Both the position numbers and the translations under genes were made by a program. A stretch of 64,000 nucleotides of DNA from Hordeum vulgare subsp. vulgare (taxonomy: Eukaryota; Streptophyta; Magnoliopsida; Poales; Poaceae). This document shows positions 49,366 to 58,873 of this stretch, piece by piece. The DNA is taken from assembly GCF_904849725.1 (NCBI RefSeq), contig NC_058524.1, positions 554,407,763 to 554,471,762 on the forward strand. The letters run 5' to 3'. The first letter of the stretch is position 1. Every line of letters begins with the position of its first letter. Below the pieces are notes generated by a model that saw nothing but the letters and a program-made list of their open reading frames with translations, made no database searches and had not been told where the DNA came from.

Positions 49366-50401
49366 TGCAATAGCAATAAATTAAAATGGAACAAATGTTA
49401 CATCCTACTGCAACAAGGAAAACTGTTTCACTACAACTAAACAGAAATTGATGTGTAGGAGTCAAATGGAACATATTTTTGGATTCTGCAACAAGGAAAA
49501 TTGTTTCACTACAACTGTAACTTCAGCAACCTAAATATTGTGTCATTCTTGCGGGGAAAGTACAAGATTGTCGACAAATAAGGTAGTATGTAGTACTACA
49601 ACTTCTAGTATGAAATATGTAAAACTTTAGTTTTTTATCTTCTTCTTTTGCCACCTCATGATGCTAAATAAAATGCTTCTACCCCTGCTACTACAACTAT
49701 GAGATTGCTAAAAGAGAAGTTGATGTTTGTTGATCATGTTTTTATACTACAAATTAGATTTTCCTAGTAAATGCAATATTTACTATGAGCCATTCAGGAA
49801 ATGGCCATCATTACCATTGTTTGTAACATGGCGGTCAATGCTAGTTCGTCACATTGCAACATCTACATCTCCCTAACTTTACTATTGTAGACACACATTA
49901 ACATGCCTAATTTTGAACGATGCAATTCATACTGCATTTTTATACAGAAAACCATGAACATGGCACTCTCATCTTGCTACATGCTTCTACTTGAATGATG
50001 ATATTTTTCATCATTTCATTTCTAAGCTTTGCTAGATGTTGCATCATTTTTTTTCATTCAACTTTTTCAGTACAAAAATTTGTCAAACATCAGCATATAT
50101 CATTAATGTGCAACATGCAGGTTATTTGAGGGATTTTTCTTACTTACTTTTGCAATTATTAAATATTTTTAAACTATATTTCACGACAGCTTAAGAGAAA
50201 TTGATCTTTAGGATTCAAATGGAACATATTGCTATCCTATGCAATTTTCATATCCTATGAATTGATCAAGAAACCCTAAGTTAACTACAACATATATATA
50301 TATTCTCCCACGGTTGTGCAAATATGCAAAAAGGTAAATTGTTTCACTACAACTAAAGAGAAACTGATCTTTATAGGATTCCAATGGAACACATTGCTAT
50401 C
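49366..50401. other. Unassigned AT-rich DNA with a scattered repeat, probably intron or upstream of the exonuclease exon
   Basis: No ORF is supported. A motif built on AAATTGTTTCACTACAACTA, AGAGAAATTGAT, AGGATTCAAATGGAACATAT occurs complete or in part near 49420-49480, 49495-49520, 50185-50240 and 50330-50400. Gypsy copy 3 begins right after the last of these. Confidence 0.5.
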
Positions 50402-52002
50402 TGATACGTCTCAAACGTATCTATAATTTTTGATGGTTTCACGCTGTTATTTTGTCATCTTTGGATGTTTTATGTACCTTTTATATCTTTTTTGGGACTA
50501 ACTTATTAATTCAGTGCCAAGTGCCAGTTCCTGTTTTTTTCTGTGTTTTTAGCTCTTTTCAGATCTGATTTTGGAACGGAGTCCAAATGGAATAAAATCC
50601 CCGAAATGATTTTTTTTCCCGAACGAAAGAAGATCAGCTGGCCTGTGGGCCAAGCCAAGAGTGCTCCAGGGAGCACACAAGCCCCCACTTCGCCACCAGG
50701 GGGAGGCGGCGGTGGCAGGGCTTGTGGCCTCCCTGGCGCCCCCTGACCTAGATCTTGCGCCTATATATTCCCTAAAAATCAGAAAAAAAAATCAAGGGAG
50801 CCTCGAAAATACTTTTCTGCCGCCGCAAGCTTCCGTTTCCGCGAGATTTCATCTGGAGACCCTTCCCGGCGCCCTACCGGAGGGGACTTTGGAGTTGGAG
50901 GGCATCTTCATCATTATCATCGCCCCTCCAATGACTTGTGAGCAGTTCACTTCAGACCTACGGGTCCGTAGTTAGTAGCTATATGGCTTCTTCTCTCTCT
51001 TGGATATTCAATACAAAGTTCTCCATGATCTTCATGGAGATCTATCCGATTTAATCTTGTTTGGCGGTGTGTTTGTCGAGATCCGATGAATTGTGGATTT
51101 GTGATCAGATTATCTATGATATATATTTGAGTCTTTGCTAATTTCTTATATGCATGATTTGATATCCTTGTAAGTCTCTCCGAGTCTTGGGTTTTGTTTG
51201 GCCAACTAGATCTATGATTCTTGCAATGGGACAAGTCCTTGGTGTTGGGTTCTTACCATGTGGTGACCTTTCCCAGTGACTATAGGGGCAACAAGGCACA
51301 CATTGAGTGGTTGCCATCAAGGGTAACAAGGTGAGCTCTGTCGTTGATATGAGATTGTCCATCTACATCATGTCATCTTGCTTAAGGCGTTACTCTGTTC
51401 TTTTGGACTTAACACACTAGATGTATGTTGGATTGCGGTCGACGTGTGGAGTAAGAGTAGTAGATGCAGAAAGTATCGGTCTACTTATTTTGGACATGAT
51501 GCCTATAGATATAATCATTGCCATAGATGACGTCACGACTTTGCGCGGTTCTATCAATTGCTCAAAATTAATTTGTTCACCCACCGTCTACTTTCTTTCA
51601 TGAGAGAAGCCACTAGTAAACACTACGGCCCCCGGGTCTATTCACATCTATCGTTTACACCTCCGCTTTTACTTTGCTTTGTTAATTTGTTGCTTTCTGT
51701 TCTCACTTACCACCATAATTGGGATACTCCTTCACTTGATCGATACCTTGGTATTCAATCTATAAGGGATTGACAACCCCTTCACATCATTGGGAGCAGG
51801 TTCTTTGTGTTTGTGCAGGCACTTGCGATACTCCTTCACTGGATCGATACCTTGGTTCTCAAAACTGAGGGAAATACTTAGCACCGCTGCGCTACATCAC
51901 CCTTTCCGCTTCGAGGGAACACCAACGCAAGGCTCCAAGGCCATGGGTAAATCATTTTCATATTTGCCTACGAAGTCCCTAAAGGCATAGCCGTAGTAGA
52001 AG
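50402..52002 (+). repeat. 5' LTR of Gypsy copy 3
   Basis: This LTR is about 1.6 kb and starts TGATACGTCTCAAACG. It aligns inverted with 46841-48396. A roughly 48-bp insertion near 51712-51759 copies GATACTCCTTCACTTGATCG from about 104 bp downstream (51827). Confidence 0.83.
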
Positions 52003-52008
52003 GATTCC

Positions 52009-52127
52009 TAGTGCCGTTGCTGAGGAGAATCAAGACAAGAACAGTCTCCCGTCAGCACGTATTTCTGGCGCCATTGGAAGGTCTTTTGTTGTAGTAGCAG
52101 AAGTATTTTTGGTGCCGTTGCCGGGGA
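52009..52127 (+). promoter_or_regulatory. Cluster of three primer-site-like motifs, Gypsy copy 3
   Basis: TAGTGCCGTTGCTGAGGAG (52009), TGGCGCCATTGGAAG (52066) and TGGTGCCGTTGCCGGGGA (52110-52127) follow one another after the LTR, each preceded by ATTCC, ATTTC or ATTTT. The last is closest to the canonical site. Confidence 0.7.
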
Positions 52128-52370
52128 AGGAGAGATCTATCCAAGTAGGTCTCACAAAGTCATCTCTTGCATTTACTTTTTTTTGCCAGTTGCCTCTCGT
52201 TTTCCTCTCCCCCACTTCACATTTGCCGTTTTCATTTGCCTTTCTCCTTTGCCGTTTTATTTTGCCTTTTGCCTTTTTCGTTCGCCCTTTTCTCTCGCTT
52301 GCTTTCTGTTCACTTGTGTGCCATGTGCCTTTAATATGCTTGCATCTTCGCTTGCTGAAAATCTAGTGAT

Positions 52371-53120
52371 ATGGATCCTCATCCACTAGCTAATCTCTTT
52401 AAGAGACCCACTTATGTGGAACGAATTGCTAGTGAGTTGAGAGCACTTGACTATCTTTAGGGAGTTTTGCTTCAGATGCGTGAATCTGAAAATCGTGATG
52501 AAGAAATTCATGACGTGATTCACGAGGGCTCCTTGGATGAAAAGCATGATTGCAATGGTTTCACTATAAATTCTATTAGTGACAATCATGCTAAAAAGAT
52601 GCAAAACCCTAAGCTTGGGGATGCTAGTTTTGCTATGACCACTACTTATTGCAATAATCATGAGTGGGGTGATGATCTTCCTTATGATCTTTAAGATTTG
52701 TTTAAACCTCATGATGAATATGATATTTGCAATGATATTGAAAGTGGGTTTGGAGAAGTCATGACTTTAGTTGATGATAATCCCACTATTTTTTAAGAGC
52801 GTCAACTTTGCATGCATGTGGATCATGAAAATAATATCCTTTGTGATAGTTACATTGTTGAATTTGATTATGATCCCACATGTAATTGCTATGAGGGAGG
52901 AAAATATTGTGGTATAAACTCTCATGTTACCAAATTACCTCTCGTTATGTGGAGATTGCTATTGTCTCTTTCTTCTTCCTTGCATATGGCAACTATTGGT
53001 TGTCTTGAAAATCTGTTTTCCTATAAAATGCCTATGCATAGGAAGTATGTTAGACTTAGATGTGATTTTCACATGCTTTATGATGCTCTCGTTGTGCTTC
53101 AATTCTTGTCTTTTGTGTGA
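52371..53120 (+). pseudogene. 249-codon Gypsy-family ORF, three premature stops
   Basis: The ATG at 52371 opens MDPHPLANLFKRPTYVERIA. In-frame stops are TAG at 52458-52460, TAA at 52692-52694 and TAA at 52794-52796. All lie at positions different from the single stop in copy 2, and there is no net length difference over 750 bp. The remaining text parallels copy 2 (DNPTIF, RQLCMHVDHENNIL, FSYKMPMHRKYVRLRCDF). Function unknown. Confidence 0.6.
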
Positions 53121-54671
53121 GCATCATCAATGCCTAGCTAAGGGCGTTAAACAATAGCGCTTGTTGGGAGGCAACCCAATGAATTTGTCCTTTTTCTTTT
53201 TGTTTTGTGTTTTCCACACTTTCATAATTCTGTTATGATTGTGTTTTTTGTGTTTCTTTTTGCTTTTGTGCCAAGCAAAACCGTTATGATTAGTCTTGGG
53301 GATGATCGTTTGGTCATGCTGGAAAAGACAAAAACTTTCGGCTCACGAAAATAATTCTCATTATTTTCTTTCTTACTTTTGAGTTGATTCTTTTTTCTGC
53401 TGATTGCTACGCAAATTCTTCAGACTGTCGTAATTTTTTCAGAATTTTTGAAGTACCAGAGGTATACGAAATATACAGATTGCTACAGACTGGTCTGCTG
53501 TTAACAGATTCTGTTTTTATTGTGTTGGTTGCTTATTTTGATGAAACTATCGATAGTATCGGGGGGTATTATCCATGAAAGATTGAAAATACAGTAACCC
53601 AAAATCAGCATAAGTAGAATTTAAGTTTGCTATAGTAGTTAAGGAAGTGGTGGTTTGCTTTCTCATACTAATGTTATCACGAGTTTCTATTTAAGTTTCG
53701 TGTTGTGAAGTTTTCAAGTTTTGGGTGAAGATCTTATGGACAAAAAGATAAAGAGTGGCAAGAGCTCAAGCTTGGGGATGCCCAAGGCACCCCAAGAGTT
53801 TCAAGGATGTCGTAAAAGCCTAAGCTTGGGGATGCCCTGGGAAGGCATCCGCTCTCTCGTCTTCAATCCATCGATAACGTTACTTGGGGCTATATTTTTA
53901 TTCACCACATGTTATGTGTTTTTGCTTGGAGCGTCTTGTATCGTAGGAGTCTTTTATTCTTGTTGTGTCACAATCATCCTTGCTGCACACCTAGAGAGAG
54001 AGACATGCACGCACCGTGATTTTGTCGAGCTTCACTTATATCTTTTGGTAGACAATTCAGCTCACATGTGCTTCACTTATATCTTTTTAGCTAGATACTT
54101 TTGCTCTATGTGCTTCACTTATATCTTTTAGAGCACAGCGGTGCGTGGCTTGGTCGTTGATCTATACTTTGAAAGTAGTCTCGAAAGGGGTAGTTATCCA
54201 AAGGGATACGAAAACTTCCACCTTCATGTGCATTGAATAGTTAGACAAGTTTGATTCCTCTCAATTAGTTTTGAGTTGTGGTTATGGTAATATTGAAGTC
54301 ATGCTAGTAAGGTGTTGTGGATCTAGAAATACTTGTGTTGAAGTTAGTGATTCCCGTAGCATGCACGTATGGTGAACTGCTATCTGATGTAATCTGAGCA
54401 TGATTAGTCTATTGATTGTCATCCTTTGCGTGGCGGTCGGGATCGCGCGATGGTTTATACCTACCAACCCTTGCCCTAGGAGTATGCGTTGAATGCTTTG
54501 TTTCAATTACTAATAAAACTTTTGCAACAAGTATATAAGTTCTTCCTGACTAATGTTGAGTCCATGGTTTAGATGCACTTTCACCTGCCACCATCATTAT
54601 CTTCTTAGTGTCGTGCAACTTTCCCCGGTGCACAAAACCCACCATTAGCCTCCCTCAAAACAGCCACCATA
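53121..54671 (+). other. Interior of Gypsy copy 3, non-coding
   Basis: This is the shared family module, the inverse of 44520-45760 and of 38222-39575. AAGCTTGGGGATGC occurs at 53768-53781 and 53822-53835 (and at 52611-52624 inside the ORF). The ORF at 53721-54131 is read-through of these repeats and is not conserved in the other copies. Confidence 0.7.
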
Positions 54672-55225
54672 CACTACTGAAATTCAGAAATTTGTCGTCT
54701 GCCAAGGCGGACTGCAAAGGGTGCAACCACAGACGGCAAAGGCTTTGCCGTCGGTTAGCTGACGGCAAAGTAGACACCAAAAAAAAATCCGGTGAAGAGG
54801 TTCTTTGTCGTCTGCTTTCTCAAAGCGGACGGCAAAGAATATTTGCCATGAGGGGGCAGACGGCAAAATAAATGGGACGACACATATTGCAACGTTCTCG
54901 TTAAGTGTTAACGGCAGGCCTCCTCTCTTTGCCGTCTGCCTTCCCCCCTTTGCCATGTGGGGGCAGACGACAAAGAGGGGAGAGAGAGGGGGCAGATTCC
55001 CCCCTTTGCCGTCTGCCTTCCCCCCTTTGCCATGTGGGGGCACACGGCAAAGAGGGGAGAGAGAGGGGGCAGATTCCCCCCTTTGCCGTCTGCCTTCCCC
55101 CCTTTGCCATGTGGGGGCAGACGGCAAAGAGGGGAGAGAGAGGGGGCAGATTCCCCCCTTTGCCGTCTGCCTTCCCCCCTTTGCCATGTGGGGGCAGACG
55201 GCAAAGAGGGGAAGCAGCCCCTTTT
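54672..55225 (-). repeat. Subterminal tandem repeats of CACTA element B (gene-distal end)
   Basis: Near-identical units of roughly 95 bp combine GGCAGATTCCCCCC, TTTGCCGTCTGCC and CCATGTGGGGGCAGACGG. They correspond to 37601-38218 of element A. Spanning ORFs are artefacts. Confidence 0.88.
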
Positions 55226-55925
55226 TTATTTATTTTTTGTTATATCCATCATTTTTAACAATAATCAGGATATATATATATATATTTGACATAAATAAAT
55301 TTCTTTCCATACTCATAACCATATTAAAATAACCTCTTATATCCAGCTTTCAAGTTGCATCCGTACCAAGCCATATATTACACCAGTTTCATCCACGTGC
55401 ATACAAAGTTTCATATATTCAGATACTACCATAGTTCAATACAACCCATGGTACAAGAAATCATCTTCAAGCATTCCATCAATATTTTCCAAGCTTCCTG
55501 TGAAGTGAAGGTAATCTGCAAAATGACAAATAAGAAAGTTAGAAGAAAAAATACTAGATGAAGTAGTGTATATATAGGTTATTTCGGAGAGAAATTAGCT
55601 AAGTATAGACCATTTAGGAGCTAACTAAGCTAATTATGTCATTTAGGTGGAACCCTAGCTAACTATAGGTTGTTTCGGAGCTAACTTGGGTAAAATAGGT
55701 CATTCCGGAGCAAACTATGCTTATTAAGCCATTTTTGATCTAGCTAGGCTAATTATAGGCCATTTAATACCTAAGTTAGGGGGAATAGGTCATGTTGCAG
55801 CTACGTAAGCCTTATTATGTCATTTAGGAGAGAACTTAGCTAACTATAGGTCATGTTTTATTAAATAGACCATTTAGGAGCTAACTAAGCTAATTATGTC
55901 ATTTCATAGGATAATTAGCCAATTT
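55226..55925. other. Unique AT-rich stretch of CACTA element B
   Basis: This corresponds inversely to 37161-37600 of element A, plus about 300 bp of degenerate array units (55590-55925) with repeated CATTTAGGAGCTAACTAAGC-like motifs. No gene. Confidence 0.5.
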
Positions 55926-58800
55926 AGCCTTTCTTGGATGAGTCTAAGCTACGTAGAAGAAGCGAAAGAGAAGAAGAAGTAAAAGAAGGAGGAGGAGGAG
56001 GAGGAGGAGGAGAAGGAGAAGGAAGAGGAGAAGAAGAAGAAAAGAAGAAGGAGAAGGAGAAGGAGAAGGAGGAAGAAGGAGGAAGAAGAAGGAGAAGGAG
56101 GAGCTCCTTCTCCTTCTTCTCCTCCTTCTTCTCCTTCTTCTTATCCTCCTCCCTCTACTTCTTCTTCTTCTCCTCTTCTTCTTCCTTCCTTTCATTTTTC
56201 CTCTTTCTTCTCTTCTTGTCCCCTTCTTTGGGCTAAATTGGCTAAGAATGCCTTTTTAGAGCTAATTATGTCAATTCGAGGATAATTAGCTAAGTATAGG
56301 TCATTTTTTATTAAATAGGTCATTTTGGAGCTAACTAAGCTAATTCTATCATTTAGATGGATAATTAGCCAATTTAGCCTTTCTTGGATGAGTCTAAGCT
56401 ACGTAGAAGAAGAGAAAGAGAAGAAGAAGTAAAAGAAGGAGGAGGAGGAGGAGGAGGAGGAGCAGAAGGAGAAGGAGAGGAGAAGAAGAAGAAAAGAAGA
56501 AGGAGAAGGAGTGGGAGGAAGCAGGAAGAAGAAGTTGAAGGAGGAGCTCCTTCTCCTTCTTCTCCTCCTTCTCCTTCTTCTTATCCTCCTCCCTCTCCTT
56601 CTTCTTCTTCTCCTCTTCTTCTTCTTCCTTCCTTTCATTTTTCCTCTTTCTTCTCCTCATGTCCCCTTCTTCGGGCTAAATTGGCTAAGAATGCCTTTTT
56701 GGAGCTAATTATGTCATTTCGAGGATAATTAGCTAAGTATAGGTCATTTTTTATTAAATAGGTCATTTTGGATCTAACTAAGCTAATTCTGTCATTTAGA
56801 TGGATAATTAGCCAATTTAGCCTTTCTTGGATGAGTCTAAGCTACGTAGAAGAAGAGAAAGAGAAGAAGAAGTAAAAGAAGGAGGAGGAGGAGAAGGAGA
56901 GGAGAAGAAGAAGAAAAGAAGAAGGAGAAGGAGAAGGAGGAAGAAGGAGGAAGAAGAAGGAGAAGGAGGAGCTCCTTCTCCTTCTTCTCCTCCTTGTCCT
57001 TCTTCTTATCCTCCTCCCTCTCCTTCTTCTTCTTCTCCTCTTCTTCTTCTTCCTTCCTTTCATTTTTCCTCTTTCTTCTCCTCTTGTCCCCTTCTTCGGG
57101 CTAAATTGGCTAAGAATGCCTTTTTGGAGCTAATTATGTCATTTCGAGGATAATTAGCTAAGTATAGGTCATTTTTTATTAAATAGGTCATTTTGGAGCT
57201 AACTAAGCTAATTCTGTCATTTAGATGGATAATTAGCCAATTTAGCCTTTCTTGGATGAGTCTAAGCTACGTAGAAGAAGAGAAAGAGAAGAAGAAGTAT
57301 AAGAAGGAGGAGGAGGAGGAGAAGGAGAGGAGAAGAAGAAGAAAAGAAGAAAAAGAAGGAGAAGGAGGAAGAAGGAGGAAGAAGAAGGAGAAGGAGGAGC
57401 TCCTTCTCCTTCTACTCCTCCTTCTCCTTCTTCTTATCCTCCTCCCTCTCCTGCTTCTTCTTCTCCTCTTCTTCTTCTTCCTTCCTTTAATTTTTCCTCT
57501 TTCTTCTCCTCTTGTCCCCTTCTTCGGGCTAAATTGGCTAAGAATGCCTTTTTGGAGCTAATTATGTCATTTCGAGGATAATTAGCTATGTATAGGTCAT
57601 TTTTTATTAAATAGGTCATTTTGGAGCTTACTAAGCTAATTCTGTCATTTAGATGGATAATTAGCCAATTTAGCCTTTCTTGGATGAGTCTAAGCTACGT
57701 AGAAGAAGAGAAAGAGAAGAAGAAGTATAAGAAGGAGGAGGAGGAGGAGAAGGAGAGGAGAAGAAGAAGAAAAGAAGAATGAGAAGGAGAGGGAGGAAGA
57801 AGGAGGAAGAAGAAGGAGAAGGAGGAGCTCCTTCTCCATCTTCTCCTCCTTCTCCTTCTTCTTATCCTCCTCCCTCTCCTGCTTCTTCTTCTCCTCTTCT
57901 TCTTCTTCCTTCCTTTAATTTTTCCTCTTTCTTCTCCTCTTGTCCCCTTCTTCGGGCTAAATTGGCTAAGAATGCCTTTTTGGAGCTAATTATGTCATTT
58001 CGAGGATAATTAGCTATGTATAGGTCATTTTTTATTAAATAGGTCATTTTGGAGCTTACTAAGCTAATTCTGTCATTTAGATGGATAATTATCCAATTTA
58101 GCCTGTCTTGGATGAGTCTAAGCTACGTAGAAGAAGAGAAAGAGAAGAAGAAGTAAAATAAGGAGGAGGAGGAGAAGGAGAAGGAGAGGAGAAGAAGAAG
58201 AAAAGAAGAAGGAGAATGAGAAGGAGGAAGAAGGAGGAAGAAGAAGGAGAAGGAGGAGCTCCTTCTCCTTCTTCTTATCCTCCTCCCTCTCCTTCTTCTT
58301 CTTCTCCTCTTCTTCTTCTTCCTTCCTTTCATTTTTCCTCTTTCTTCTCCTCTTGTCCCCTTCTTCGGGCTAAATTGGCTAAGAATGCCTTTTTGGAGCT
58401 AATTATGTCATTTCGAGGATAATTAGCTAAGTATAGGTCATTTTTTATTAAATAGGTCATTTTGGAGCTAACTAAGCTAATTCTGTCATTTAGATGGATA
58501 ATTAGCCAATTTAGCCTTTCTTGGATGAGTCTAAGCTACGTAGAAGAAGAGAAAGAGAAGAAGAAGTAAAGGAAGGAGGAGGAGAAGGAGAAGGAGAAGA
58601 AATAGGAGAAGAAGAAGAAATAGGAGAAGAAGAAGAAAAGAAGAAGGACAAGGAGAAGGAGGAAGAAGGAGGAAGAAGAAGGAGAAGGAGGAGCTCCTTC
58701 TCCTTCTTCACCTCCTTCTTCTCCTTCTTCTTATCCTCCTCCCTCTCCTTCTTCTTCTTCTCCTCTTCTTCTTATTCCTTCCCTTCTTCGGGCCAAATTG
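55926..58800 (-). repeat. Array of seven 413-450-bp repeats with purine/pyrimidine quasi-palindromes
   Basis: TTGGATGAGTCTAAGC marks unit starts at 55934, 56384, 56827, 57252, 57680, 58108 and 58521. Units have the same composition as in element A, read from the other strand: a purine tract, GGAGCTCC, a pyrimidine tract, then an AT-rich part with GCTAATTATGTCATT. Both the unit number and the unit length differ from element A. Confidence 0.92.
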
Positions 58801-58873
58801 GCTAGGCTAATTATGTCATTTAGATGGAAGTCTAGCTATCTTTTATTAAAACACTAGAAATAACATACCTAAG

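Noticed and set aside
53721..54131. 136-codon ORF in Gypsy copy 3
   Set aside because: It crosses polypurine-tract-like repeats and short duplications and is not preserved in copies 1 or 2.
55934..58805. ORFs beginning MDESKLRRR and their opposite-strand partners
   Set aside because: Same array read inversely in CACTA element B, starting at TTG rather than ATG; no coding signal beyond the microsatellite tracts.
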